64,000 bases of DNA from contig CAKRIZ010000001.1 of NCBI GenBank assembly GCA_934351445.1, forward strand, positions 248,001 to 312,000. The letters are read 5' to 3'. Every line of letters starts with the position of its first letter. The stretch's first letter is position 1. This stretch comes from an uncultured Eubacterium sp. Its GTDB lineage: Bacteria > Bacillota > Clostridia > Lachnospirales > Lachnospiraceae. Made by a program: the position numbers and the translations under genes. The notes under the pieces are model-generated. The model did no database searches and had not been told where the DNA came from. It was given only the letters and a program-made list of their open reading frames with translations. Positions 55,922-64,000 of the stretch are shown one piece after another.

Positions 55922-57961
55922 TTAAGATAATTTAAACTGCATCACGAGATCATTCAGTGTCTGTGCCTGTGCGGATAACTCCTCACTGGTCGCTGAACTC
56001 TCCTGTGCAGATGCTGAGTTCGTCTGCACAACTCCGGTGATCTGCTCTACCACCTTATCGATCTGATGCATAGACTCGCTCTGTCTGTCGGATGCACTTC
56101 TGACATCTGCTACGGTGAGTACGATCGCATCCAGCCCATCTATCACGTTCTTGAGTGCTTCCTCTGTCTCCTGTGTCAGCCTGCTGCCATGCTCTACCTC
56201 TGTAATGGAAGTCTCGATCATCTCTCTTGTGTTGACTGCAGACTGCGCACTCTGTTCTGCCAGCTTACGGATCTGATCCGCAACGACTGCAAATCCTCGT
56301 CCTGCCTCTCCTGCCCTGGCTGCCTCAATCGCAGCATTGAGTGATAACAGGTTGGTCTGTGATGCAATATCCTCGATCTCTGCGATGATGTTCTTAATCT
56401 GGTTCGAGGTCTCCTCGATCCGCTCCATCGCTACCGTGAGTTCCTGCATCTTCTTCTGGCTCTCTAATGCGGTATGACCGACAATCTTTGCCTTGTCATG
56501 CGCATCATCCGTTGCGCGTGCCGTATGTTCTACCTGCTCAGTGACATCTGTGACTGTCGCAAACATCTCCTCTACAGCTGCGGCCTGATCGGTTGCGCCC
56601 TGCGCGAGCTCTGTTGCGCCATCTGCCAGCTGTGAAGATCCGGCATCTACCTGTCCGGCCGCATCCACAATCGACTGCAGTGTCTCTGCGAGCTTATGCT
56701 TCAGCCTGCTCACAGACTCATAGATATCACTGTACGCACCGATATACGCATCCCTGCCAAGCTCGGAGGATACGGCAAAATTGCCATCTGCCATCCCTGA
56801 CAGCAGATGACGGATATCACCGATGATACCCTGCAGCTGTGCCACAATCTCTGCCGTGGAATCCGCCAGATCTTTGGTCTCATTCTTTGTATCAATCTGC
56901 GGTACCGGAGTCTCGAGATCACCCTGCGCCAGCAGCTTCAGACGCCCAGAACACTGGTTGACTGCCCCACCGATCTGTGATCCCTTCTTTCTTGCGATCT
57001 GCGCACCACTGGCCGTTGCTATCAACAGCATAACCAACGTGACAATAATGCCTACTACTGTTCCACCGATAAAATCTGTAATCGGTGCTACGACTGCCAG
57101 ACTCCAGCCATTTACTCCAACCGGTGCATATCCCATACATTTGCTTTTGCCACCATAACGGTATTGTCCGACACCTGCAGAACCGCTGACCATCTTCTGC
57201 TCAAGTGCTGCAATCGCTTTCAGTGAAGAATCCGTCTCGGCTTCTTTGATCGTGTTGCTGGCAGACGTTACCAGCTCCTGATTCTCGTGTGCGATCGTAT
57301 TGCCGCTGCCATCCAGCATATAAGCGCTGCCGTGGCTGCTGATCTGAATGGATTCTACAACATTGGATAACACTGTCGCATCCATTGTCACACAGATGAT
57401 ACCCGTCACTTCTGAGTTCATCTGCCCGCCTGCCCATATGGGTGCCGCCACTACGATTACCTGATCTCCGGTAGCCTTACTGTACACAGGATCACTGATT
57501 GATGTCACGCCACCAACTGCACGCGGAAAATATGCACGGTCTGAGACATCGACATCATCACCCTCGATACTCTTTCCGTCTGTTCCGACGATACTGACAC
57601 CAACCCAATTATATGCATTGGCATATGTCTGTGCCAATGCGATCTTTTCATCCACGGAAACATCTGCCGAAGAAAACGTCGGTACGGTTCCCATGACCTC
57701 TACCAGACTCATCGTTTTTCCCAGACGGTACTTTACCTGTTCTGCGGCCACCTGGGCAGTCACCTTCATGCTGCTCTTCATCTGACTCACAGATGACCTG
57801 TAATTCAAAACACATGTTACAACACCTACAAACAGCAATGTAGACACCAACAACAGAATCATTGATTTCTGGATCTCCTGCTGAATGCTCACGACACCGC
57901 TTTTTGGTCCACCATCTTTTACCTTGCGGACCTTTTGCTGTACCGATCTTTTTTTCTTCAT
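55922..57961 (-). CDS. Methyl-accepting chemotaxis protein
   Basis: 679 residues. Basic N-tail, first membrane helix ([19 protein letters not shown]), a periplasmic dCache-type sensor domain (about 60-285; [31 protein letters not shown]), second helix ([18 protein letters not shown]), HAMP-like linker and a long coiled-coil signalling domain. The conserved tip [20 protein letters not shown] lies near residue 530. It signals to CheA; ligand unknown, small organic acids or amino acids being typical for dCache. Implies a motile or formerly motile strain. Confidence 0.94.
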   Translation of the reverse strand: MKKKRSVQQKVRKVKDGGPKSGVVSIQQEIQKSMILLLVSTLLFVGVVTCVLNYRSSVSQMKSSMKVTAQVAAEQVKYRLGKTMSLVEVMGTVPTFSSADVSVDEKIALAQTYANAYNWVGVSIVGTDGKSIEGDDVDVSDRAYFPRAVGGVTSISDPVYSKATGDQVIVVAAPIWAGGQMNSEVTGIICVTMDATVLSNVVESIQISSHGSAYMLDGSGNTIAHENQELVTSASNTIKEAETDSSLKAIAALEQKMVSGSAGVGQYRYGGKSKCMGYAPVGVNGWSLAVVAPITDFIGGTVVGIIVTLVMLLIATASGAQIARKKGSQIGGAVNQCSGRLKLLAQGDLETPVPQIDTKNETKDLADSTAEIVAQLQGIIGDIRHLLSGMADGNFAVSSELGRDAYIGAYSDIYESVSRLKHKLAETLQSIVDAAGQVDAGSSQLADGATELAQGATDQAAAVEEMFATVTDVTEQVEHTARATDDAHDKAKIVGHTALESQKKMQELTVAMERIEETSNQIKNIIAEIEDIASQTNLLSLNAAIEAARAGEAGRGFAVVADQIRKLAEQSAQSAVNTREMIETSITEVEHGSRLTQETEEALKNVIDGLDAIVLTVADVRSASDRQSESMHQIDKVVEQITGVVQTNSASAQESSATSEELSAQAQTLNDLVMQFKLS

Positions 57962-58027
57962 TTGCTAATCACTCCTTTGTCTGAACTTCTATGCTATACA
58001 TCCATAGCTATAAATTCCCATAAAAAA

Positions 58028-58056
58028 AGTATATCACAACCAGATATTTCAGACAA
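58028..58056 (-). promoter_or_regulatory. Predicted promoter of the chemoreceptor gene
   Basis: -35 TTGTCT (58051-58056), 17-bp spacer, -10 TATACT (58028-58033). Confidence 0.5.
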
Positions 58057-58095
58057 CTGAATTTTTGACAAAAATCACCAAAAACGTAACCGATC

Positions 58096-58140
58096 GTTAC
58101 TGTTCACTCGTACCTCGTTCCAGTAACGGATTTTGCCGAT
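58096..58140. repeat. Truncated 134-bp element, first 45 bases
   Basis: Identical to the first 45 bases of the full copies, ending inside the GATTTTGCCGAT stem arm, then unrelated sequence. It lies 33 bp past the stop of the AAA ATPase gene, again a 3' end position. Confidence 0.85.
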
Positions 58141-58173
58141 CAGCCCGCACGGGATCAGTCAATGACTCCGCCT

Positions 58174-59550
58174 TTATTTATACAGATCCTTCAGTTCAAT
58201 CAATATCCGACGCTCCCCCTCTTTGCAGGTAAATCCTGATTTTGAAAAAAATCCGTATCTATAACACTCCAGTCCTGTCTGCTCTACCTGACGTATTTCG
58301 TTTTGAACGGTGCTCTCTGTGACAGGATCTTTTCTGAATTTTGCTTCATAGAAAATATATCCCCTGTCATCTAAAGTAACAATATCAAATTCTCCGTTCC
58401 TTTTTTCTATTGGATCATCATAATAATATTTTCCTATTTTTTCAAAGACCTCATCCATCAGGCCATTCCTGTTTTTTCGAATCAGATACTGTCTGCAGAT
58501 TCTCTCAAAACTCTTCGGAATATACTTTGTTTCAAAATCCTCTACGATATATTTATCATAGAAAACATCAGAATCCATAATATTCATTCGCGACAAATTT
58601 CTGAAAATATATTTATAGTAAAACAACGACAAATTATCTGAAATGAAATATCCCGATTTTTTCTTATTATTTTCATCGTTAATTGGAGCTTCTTTTGAGA
58701 CAACATCCATACGCATCAATTTGTCAAGAATATCAATTAATGCCGGTCCGCTCGAAACATTTGACTGGTCAAGAATATCCTTGTATCTGGAAAATCCCTT
58801 TGCAAGCGCTTCAAAGACCTCATTTGCATTTGTAATTTTTGAAATTTCTGAATTGAGATACATAGATACCTCATTTTCCAAACGCGCCCCTGGAGATGCA
58901 ATCAGCTCTATGATATTTTCACGCACACTTTTTTTCGCATCAATCAGCCGATTATAATATGGAATCCCCCCGAACACACTGAACAATCTCACCTTATCTT
59001 CTTCTGTAAATTCCGGATAAAACAATGCAGATTCATAGTAATCCATTGGTTTCAAATTAAGCGTAAGGTCAATTCTGCCATACAAGGGATTCTGTTTTTC
59101 CAAAAGAGCCTTCATTGTATCTACATAAGAACCACAGACAATCAGCTTCATATGAGACGTATCTTTATAATGGTCTATGATAGATTGTAAAATACTATCA
59201 AGTCCCTTTGAATTTTCCCGTAAATACGGATATTCATCCAAAACAAGAATCATCGGTTCCTTTTCTGACATTTTAAAAAGGAATTGCAGCAGTACTTCAA
59301 TATTTTCAAATGCAGGCTTTGGAAAATCAAAGATTTCACCGATCAGTTCTGATAAACTGTCCACATTGTTGCGTTCCGTAGTTTGCTTACATTCATAGTA
59401 AATGCTTTTTAGGTTTGTTTCTTTTAATCCCTGCTTAATAAGTTCACTTTTACCAATTCTCCTCCTGCCATAAATCAGAGAAATCATCTGACCATCTGAA
59501 AGAAACATCGTATGCAGTTTTTTTCTTTCGTTTTCCCTTCCATAGAACAT
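58174..59550 (-). CDS. Archaeal-type AAA ATPase with DUF234 nuclease-like domain
   Basis: 458 residues. N-terminal ATPase: FYGRENERKKL start, Walker A GRRRIGKS (28-35), Walker B ILVLDEYPYL (101-110), sensor LIVCGSYV. Middle winged-helix region. The C-terminal DUF234 domain contains FDIVTLDDRGYIFYEAKF, the D...ExK pattern of PD-(D/E)XK nucleases. DNA is markedly AT-richer than the neighbours, and the gene is flanked by repeat fragments, suggesting acquisition. Start from GGAGG at 59550. Role unknown; often scattered and mobile in gut Clostridia. Confidence 0.88.
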   Translation of the reverse strand: MFYGRENERKKLHTMFLSDGQMISLIYGRRRIGKSELIKQGLKETNLKSIYYECKQTTERNNVDSLSELIGEIFDFPKPAFENIEVLLQFLFKMSEKEPMILVLDEYPYLRENSKGLDSILQSIIDHYKDTSHMKLIVCGSYVDTMKALLEKQNPLYGRIDLTLNLKPMDYYESALFYPEFTEEDKVRLFSVFGGIPYYNRLIDAKKSVRENIIELIASPGARLENEVSMYLNSEISKITNANEVFEALAKGFSRYKDILDQSNVSSGPALIDILDKLMRMDVVSKEAPINDENNKKKSGYFISDNLSLFYYKYIFRNLSRMNIMDSDVFYDKYIVEDFETKYIPKSFERICRQYLIRKNRNGLMDEVFEKIGKYYYDDPIEKRNGEFDIVTLDDRGYIFYEAKFRKDPVTESTVQNEIRQVEQTGLECYRYGFFSKSGFTCKEGERRILIELKDLYK

Positions 59551-59593
59551 ACTCAATATCCTCCAAACTGAAAAAACATGAAATTCTATATAT

Positions 59594-59622
59594 AGTATAA
59601 TAAGAATATCTGACGATGTCAA
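59594..59622 (-). promoter_or_regulatory. Near-consensus promoter of the AAA ATPase gene
   Basis: TTGACA (59617-59622), 17-bp spacer, TATACT (59594-59599), 44 bp before the ATG. Confidence 0.75.
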
Positions 59623-59665
59623 TTTTTATTCGGTTGTAACCGAATCAGCCATGGCCGAATAAAAA
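59623..59665. repeat. Nested inverted repeats upstream of the ATPase gene
   Basis: TTTTTATTCGG (59623-59633) pairs with CCGAATAAAAA (59655-59665); inside, ATTCGGTT/AACCGAAT (59628-59645) is an alternative hairpin. Could be a terminator for the upstream minus-strand gene, or an element end. Confidence 0.55.
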
Positions 59666-59689
59666 CATACAAATGTATGGGATGGCTCG

Positions 59690-59736
59690 TGCCGGCATGC
59701 ATAATTCGCCTACTTAAATGTTTCGCAGACGCTTGA
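59690..59736. repeat. Remnant of the 450-bp element family
   Basis: CCTACTTAAATGTTTCGCAG with its flank matches the internal segment of the 450-bp element at about 39930-39964 (CCTACTAAAATGTTTCGCAA), including the CATGC and TTCRCC spacing. Only one end is visible. Confidence 0.55.
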
Positions 59737-59739
59737 TAC

Positions 59740-60360
59740 TCAGATCCCGTAGCGCTCCAGATCTACTTTTCCATTCACGACCTCCACACCATCGGCGCGC
59801 AGCCTCCGCTCCTGTTCATCTGCACCACCAAATGCAAATGCGCCGGACAACTCGCCCTTAGCATTGACAACGCGGAAACATGGGATATGCTCGGGATCCG
59901 GGTTTTTGTGCAGCGCATTGCCGACAGCACGCGCCATTCTTTTATCGCCTGCCAATTCTGCAATCCTTCCATAAGTCGCCACATGTCCCGCCGGAATCTG
60001 TCTGACTGCCTCGTAGATACGTTTCGAAGGGCTGTCCGTGACGAGATCATAGCTCTCTGCGATCATCCGCTTCACATCTGTATCAGGAACCGTTCCATCT
60101 AAAATCACCGTATTCCAGTGTTCCTTATTCTGATGATAACCGGGAATCACAGCCGCATACGCATTTCTCCAGAAATCCCTCCACTCCGGGTCTACCTTTA
60201 CATTCAGACAAATATGACCATCCATCTCATACGTCCACAAAAATGCCTTTTTGCTGCCCTGTACCCGGACTAACTGCCAGTTAGGATCATGAAAGGGTGC
60301 CTGTTGGTAGGTATCCGGAAACGACAATCCGTAATCCAGTGCTTCTTTCCGTGTTCTCAT
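59740..60360 (-). CDS. Fusion of MmcQ/YjbR domain and MGMT-family alkyltransferase domain
   Basis: 206 residues. Residues 1-107 are MmcQ/YjbR-type (MRTRKEALDYGLSFPDTYQQ; IPGYHQNKEHWNTVIL). Residues 112-206 are an MGMT/Ada-C domain: RIYEAVRQIPAGHVATYG, RAVGNALHKNP and the active-site region IPCFRVV with C161. The common PCHR is PCFR here, so the usual histidine partner of the cysteine is replaced by phenylalanine. Real alkyltransferase activity is uncertain; a DNA-damage sensor or ATL-like role is possible. Start at 60360 from GAGGAGG. Confidence 0.85.
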   Translation of the reverse strand: MRTRKEALDYGLSFPDTYQQAPFHDPNWQLVRVQGSKKAFLWTYEMDGHICLNVKVDPEWRDFWRNAYAAVIPGYHQNKEHWNTVILDGTVPDTDVKRMIAESYDLVTDSPSKRIYEAVRQIPAGHVATYGRIAELAGDKRMARAVGNALHKNPDPEHIPCFRVVNAKGELSGAFAFGGADEQERRLRADGVEVVNGKVDLERYGI

Positions 60361-60420
60361 CATGCCCTCCTCTGTATACGTTCTATATAAACTGCTCTCT
60401 ACCTGATTGACAGTATAACA

Positions 60421-60455
60421 CAAGCCCGCGAATACATCCAGTATCCACGGGCTTG
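60421..60455 (-). terminator. Possible terminator after the anti-sigma gene
   Basis: Stem CAAGCCCG/CGGGCTTG with an inner paired segment, 37 bp past the stop; only a weak T-run (TGTGTTAT). Confidence 0.4.
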
Positions 60456-60491
60456 CCTGTCATTTAATCACTATGAAATATAAAGGAAAAA

Positions 60492-61280
60492 TCAGTGTAC
60501 CTGCTCTGCCATATGCACAAGTTCCTGTGCATCCATATGCACATCAAATCCGGACAGACTATAACTCTGACCATCTGCATTCCAGCACAGACTGTCATAC
60601 TTCTTTTCTTCACGCTCGGAGCTGCCATAAGAGATCATAAGTGCACCGGCTTTCTCTGCTGCCAGATCCTCCTCGGTCGGCTCACCGTCTGCTGGAAGAA
60701 ACAGGTAATTATTAGTGATGTAATAGTAGCTCACACCGTCCTGCTCAATCATCTGCGCATGTGCTAGTTCTTCGTCGCTGAATGTCGTCGCACCCTTTTT
60801 CACTCTGTAGAACACATTATCTCCGTCATTCTCATAGGTGACATCCAATTCGGACTCGGTTTTTACAGTCACATGATTCTCGTCAACCGCATCAAAATCC
60901 AAGATGTCAGCATATGCAAATGCATAACCATTATCAAAAGACTCCGGTGCATGTGATGTCAGATCCAGTTTCTGCTCCAGATTTCCAAGATCCGAATACG
61001 CTTCCGTCCGTACGCCCAATCTGTCACCGCCAATATATCCGTTGATCTTGCCTCCTGCCATACATACCGTTCCTGTCAATACACACATAGCTGCTGCCGC
61101 TACCGCTACTTTCTTTACGCTCATCTTTCTCATAAATACAACCTCCTTTTTCTGACGCGCGATCTGCCCGTCAATCCGCTGTTTCAGATCAGTCGGCGGA
61201 GTATAAGTATCTGCCTTCATATAGAGTGCATTTTTTATCTGTCGATCCATCTGCTTATTCATGAATTCATTGTTTTGCAT
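60492..61280 (-). CDS. Membrane-anchored putative anti-sigma factor
   Basis: 262 residues: a cytoplasmic N-terminus of about 50 residues (MNKQMDRQIKNALYMKADTY), one membrane helix (VAVAAAAMCVLTGTVCMAGG) and an acidic outer domain (about 85-262). Located directly after an ECF sigma gene and overlapping its end by 22 bp, the usual arrangement for a sigma/anti-sigma pair. No ZAS zinc motif is seen; the identity rests on context and topology. GGAGGG precedes the ATG. Confidence 0.7.
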   Translation of the reverse strand: MQNNEFMNKQMDRQIKNALYMKADTYTPPTDLKQRIDGQIARQKKEVVFMRKMSVKKVAVAAAAMCVLTGTVCMAGGKINGYIGGDRLGVRTEAYSDLGNLEQKLDLTSHAPESFDNGYAFAYADILDFDAVDENHVTVKTESELDVTYENDGDNVFYRVKKGATTFSDEELAHAQMIEQDGVSYYYITNNYLFLPADGEPTEEDLAAEKAGALMISYGSSEREEKKYDSLCWNADGQSYSLSGFDVHMDAQELVHMAEQVH

Positions 61281-61852
61281 ACATACCCTCCATTCTGAAA
61301 TTCCTGTTCCAGTTGTATCCGCAGATTCTTTCTGGCTGTAAACAACCTCGATTTGACCGTTCCCTCCATACATCCCATGACGCTTGCGATCTCCTTTGTG
61401 CCAAGTCCATTATAATAATAGAGAATCACGGTCGTCCGTTGCTTGTACTCCAACTGCCCTATCGCCTCTGCGACTGACTGCTCCTGCTCATCCTGTAATA
61501 CTTTCACTACCGGAGAATCTGCCAAAAAAACTGACATTGAAGTGTCTGCCAACTTTAAAATGTGTTCGTCTGGCTGCTCTTTTGCATGCTTTTTCGCAAT
61601 CTGCCAGGCAGTACGATTGAGAATCTTATAGATCCAATAGCGGAATTGTCCGTCTTGTTTTAACCTATTACAATTCAGATACGCCTTGATAAAGGTTTCC
61701 TGGGTCACGTCTTCCCCATCTGCCCGGTTGCCTGTGATCATGCAAGCCGTGCGGTACAGTCTGTCATAATACTGTTCATATAGTTCGTCAAAGGCTGCCC
61801 GTTCTCCCTTTTTCATACGCCTGACCAGTTCCAATTCCTTCGCTGTCTCCAA
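61259..61852 (-). CDS. ECF RNA polymerase sigma factor
   Basis: 197 residues. Region 2 (FDELYEQYYDRLYRTACMIT, EDVTQETFIKAYLN, FRYWIYKILNRTAW) and region 4 (QRTTVILYYYNGLGTKEIAS, EGTVKSRLFTARKNLR) are clear. It directs transcription to an extracytoplasmic-stress regulon together with the anti-sigma downstream. Region 61925-61960 has TGAACC followed at 16 bp by GCTCTT, a possible ECF-type autoregulatory promoter (weak). Confidence 0.93.
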   Translation of the reverse strand: METAKELELVRRMKKGERAAFDELYEQYYDRLYRTACMITGNRADGEDVTQETFIKAYLNCNRLKQDGQFRYWIYKILNRTAWQIAKKHAKEQPDEHILKLADTSMSVFLADSPVVKVLQDEQEQSVAEAIGQLEYKQRTTVILYYYNGLGTKEIASVMGCMEGTVKSRLFTARKNLRIQLEQEFQNGGYVCKTMNS

Positions 61853-61980
61853 CGCACATCCTCCTTACCAAATATTTTCTTTTTTTGGTGCACCTGTATA
61901 TAAGAGCATCTGAGATAACAAATGGTTCATTTTTTCTTGTTTACAGCGCTTTTTTTGCAGCAAAATTTCCTAATATATAA

Positions 61981-62014
61981 AAATACAGGGCTCAACCAGA
62001 CTGGTCAGACCCTG
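61981..62014 (-). terminator. Terminator after the cNMP-binding protein gene
   Basis: Imperfect stem from CAGGG to CCCTG (61986-62014), with inner ACCA/TGGT pairs, followed by TATTTTTATAT on the minus strand. Confidence 0.65.
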
Positions 62015-62035
62015 CATATTGTTATAGCCACACCT

Positions 62036-62521
62036 TTATTCTATTTTCTCAAAAAGATCTGTATTCTGCATGTTTTGCATCGTATACTGCTGCATTTTTT
62101 CCCTGATCATATGTACTGTCTGCGCCTCAGTCTCATTCAGATTTGCCAGTTCATCCAACACCAGATCCAGATTGCCCTTGAGGTTCATCATGCACCAGGA
62201 CAGATTTTGGATAATATTGATCGCATTTTTATTATTCTTCTTGAGAAACTCGTCAATCTCATCCCGACTGATCCGCATAGCCAGCACATCATATACCGCT
62301 ACTATCGTATACATACTCGGCTGCCTGCACAAAATCCCCAGCTCTCCAAAACATTGCTGTTCGCCGAGTATGCCGAGCAGATACTCGTTTTCCTTGCCGT
62401 AGTTAATGTAGACTGCTACCTTACCGGACACAATCTTATACATTTCGTTTCTCAGTTCACCTTCCCGGAGAATGATGCTATCCTCTGGGAACTTCTGCAT
62501 TCTTGATTTACTTTCCTGCAT
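62036..62521 (-). CDS. Cyclic-nucleotide-binding domain protein without HTH
   Basis: 161 residues. A CRP-type cNMP-binding beta-roll (about 10-110): SIILREGELRNEMYKIVSGK, LGEQQCFGELGILCRQPS (phosphate-binding cassette, GELGIL with R for the usual R-S/T), then a long helix. The C-terminal 50 residues are helical and have no winged helix, so it is unlikely to bind DNA alone. It lies 30 bp after the sugar-binding lipoprotein gene and is probably co-transcribed with it. Confidence 0.85.
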   Translation of the reverse strand: MQESKSRMQKFPEDSIILREGELRNEMYKIVSGKVAVYINYGKENEYLLGILGEQQCFGELGILCRQPSMYTIVAVYDVLAMRISRDEIDEFLKKNNKNAINIIQNLSWCMMNLKGNLDLVLDELANLNETEAQTVHMIREKMQQYTMQNMQNTDLFEKIE

Positions 62522-62551
62522 ATATCTTCTCCTTTTCTGCTATATAAGTGT

Positions 62552-63613
62552 CTACCTCGTAATTTGCGCATCCGCATCCAGATATGTGTCCACATTTTCT
62601 GCCGTGACTTTCTGGTACGGGAGATAGATGCTGTTCATGTTCACAAAGTCAATCTTGTCAAATCCTTCACCCGACACGGATGCGAATACAAGGTCTGACA
62701 TTGCTTTTGCCTGTCCCTCTTTATCATTATAGACGGTTGCCTCCATACGAGAAGCCTTGACAGCTTCTAATGCCTCCCTGATTCCGTCGATGCCAAAGAC
62801 TGCGGGCATGTCATTTTGGGTATACCGCATCTGCTGGTAACTGTCAAGTGCCCCGAGCGCCATATCATCATTGTTCGCCAGCACGAGTTCAATCGAATTC
62901 CCATACTGAGTGATCAGCTGATCCATCCGGTTTTGCGCCTGTGCACGTTTCCAGTTTGCAGTCTCACAGCCGAGTTTTTCCAGCTTGATCCCCTTCGACC
63001 GGATATATTCCACCACGCTCTCTGTCCGCACGATTGCGTCCTGATGTCCCATCTCTCCCTCTAAGATCACATATTGGATCACACCATCCTGATTGCGGTC
63101 AATCGCTTTATTGTCCATAATTGCCGCCACAGCCAGTTCTCCCTGCATCACACCGGATTGCAACGCCTTTGCCCCGACATAATACAGCTGATCCCAGCGC
63201 ATCAGATCCTCTGCCACGGGCTCCCGGTTGAAAAATATGATCGGCACATTATTTTCTTTGGCATATTCTATAATCTGGGATGGATCCGTCCGGTCTGCCA
63301 GATTCACACATAATACATTACACCCTTCGTCGATCATCTCTTTGATCTGGTCATTTTGCGTCTTCTGTGAACCAACTGCATCACGGACTGTGACCATGAC
63401 CTCATAGCTGCCTCGATCCCGGCTCAAAGACTCTTTAAAGCAGCGTACCAGCTCGCTGACAAAAATATCACTCTGGTCATAGCAAGCCACACCGACATAA
63501 ATCTGATTTGCATCCACTGTTTCGTCCGTGCCACAGCCCATGAGCAGACACGCGGTCATGGCAAACAGGAAAAAAGCTGTAGACAGATGCTTTCTGATTC
63601 TGTTTTGTTCCAT
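62552..63613 (-). CDS. Periplasmic-binding-like sugar-binding lipoprotein (Peripla_BP_4)
   Basis: 353 residues. Lipobox LLMGCGTDE, then a ribose/galactose-type two-lobed fold: IYVGVACYDQSDIFVSELVR, CNVLCVNLADRTDPSQII, IIFFNREP, VLANNDDMALGALDSYQ and AVFGIDGIREALEAVK. It is closest to galactose/glucose-binding MglB forms. No transporter genes follow, so it may act with a two-component sensor instead of importing (inference). A short 12-bp tandem repeat lies in its leader. Confidence 0.85.
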   Translation of the reverse strand: MEQNRIRKHLSTAFFLFAMTACLLMGCGTDETVDANQIYVGVACYDQSDIFVSELVRCFKESLSRDRGSYEVMVTVRDAVGSQKTQNDQIKEMIDEGCNVLCVNLADRTDPSQIIEYAKENNVPIIFFNREPVAEDLMRWDQLYYVGAKALQSGVMQGELAVAAIMDNKAIDRNQDGVIQYVILEGEMGHQDAIVRTESVVEYIRSKGIKLEKLGCETANWKRAQAQNRMDQLITQYGNSIELVLANNDDMALGALDSYQQMRYTQNDMPAVFGIDGIREALEAVKASRMEATVYNDKEGQAKAMSDLVFASVSGEGFDKIDFVNMNSIYLPYQKVTAENVDTYLDADAQITR

Positions 63614-63660
63614 ATTTTTGATTCCTATTTTTACTTTTATTTTACTTTTATTCTACTTTT

Positions 63661-63702
63661 ATTTCTATATTTATTTCTATATTTATTTCTATATTTATTT
63701 TT
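63661..63702. repeat. 12-bp tandem repeat in the leader of the sugar-binding lipoprotein gene
   Basis: About 3.5 units of ATTTATTTCTAT, joined to a run of TTTTACTTTTAT-like units (63625-63660). On the mRNA this makes a purine-rich, unstructured stretch just before the ribosome binding site. A hairpin with arms GTCCATCAT/ATGATGGAC (63713-63754) precedes it. Confidence 0.75.
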
Positions 63703-63774
63703 ATGTATTTCTGTCCATCATGCCGGTTTTCCGGCTCTGTGAGCTATGATGGACGCTGACCGCACATCTGCCTG

Positions 63775-64000
63775 TCACTGGCTCATAATAAATAACAGTT
63801 CCTGATTTTCATCTGTAAACAGTTCGTCCCTGCGAAGCACGGTATACCCTGCCGTGATATCTTCCATATCGTGGACGGTTCCGTTTAATTGATCTACTAC
63901 CGCAGACATACTCTGATATCCTGCATCAAATTCATCAGGAACAATGAGACACTTTGCATAATCGTTATCCAGATAATACACAGCCTCTGTTGAATTGCCG
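63775..64000 (-). CDS. C-terminal end of an unidentified protein, 5' end cut by window
   Basis: 75 residues of open frame ending at 63775 and running off the window edge without a convincing start. Content is acidic and mixed (LIVPDEFDAGYQSMSAVVDQ; HDMEDITAGYTVLRRDELFT). No domain was recognised. It lies upstream of the sugar-binding lipoprotein in the same direction and could be part of the same sensing locus. Confidence 0.6.
   Translation of the reverse strand, partial: GNSTEAVYYLDNDYAKCLIVPDEFDAGYQSMSAVVDQLNGTVHDMEDITAGYTVLRRDELFTDENQELLFIMSQ

Overview
The window looks like chromosomal DNA of a gut Lachnospiraceae (Clostridia, Bacillota). Pointers are the Gram-positive lipoproteins, strong GGAGG ribosome binding sites, a PotC-PotD fusion, DUF6062 and DUF6612 proteins, a YitT/YczE membrane protein and an exported CbiK-type chelatase. 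I cannot name the genus. No phage, CRISPR array or transposase gene was seen. Nearly all genes lie on the minus strand; the exceptions are a Nudix hydrolase, an AraC regulator, an exported Ig-like protein, a truncated HTH gene, a PHP phosphatase and a DUF6062 protein.

Layout by position. 0-6 kb: maltodextrin use, with a cut LacI-type regulator, malQ, malG, malF, malE, and a promoter whose -35/-10 spacer holds an operator. 6-16 kb: Nudix, DegV, DUF2520, YitT, a cytidylate-kinase-like protein, an anion permease, glycogen phosphorylase and AraC. 16-24 kb: tRNA-Leu, lysA, amidase, mgtE, a c-di-GMP phosphodiesterase, tRNA-Thr and a lytic transglycosylase. 24-30 kb: purC-purF-purB and gpmI. 30-36 kb: a CapA lipoprotein, a PadR/DUF1700/PspC stress-type cluster, and TPP-riboswitch-controlled thiC beside two broken genes. 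36-40 kb: gap-pgk-tpiA. 40-47 kb: PHP phosphatase, DUF6062 and potA-potB-potCD. 47-49 kb: fucI-fucU. 49-56 kb: a cobalamin-riboswitch operon of exported CbiK-like chelatase, a tandem-domain lipoprotein, a FecCD-type ABC importer and a YczE-like protein. 56-64 kb: chemoreceptor, AAA ATPase, MmcQ-MGMT fusion, anti-sigma/ECF sigma pair, cNMP-binding protein, sugar-binding lipoprotein and a cut gene.

The gene functions are mostly familiar. The least explained content is intergenic. A 134-bp element with 12-bp terminal inverted repeats occurs in two identical copies 31 kb apart, each between the last gene of an operon and its terminator, and two short pieces occur elsewhere. A 33-bp perfect palindrome recurs near 23.2, 35.3, 41.8 and 55.9 kb. 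A 450-bp non-coding element with about 21-bp terminal inverted repeats and a highly folded interior sits upstream of gap. These look like small mobile elements without their own transposase that may also act as RNA structures in 3' and 5' untranslated regions.

Starts were chosen from ribosome binding sites and conserved N-termini. All family names come from recalled motifs and protein length, not from a search.
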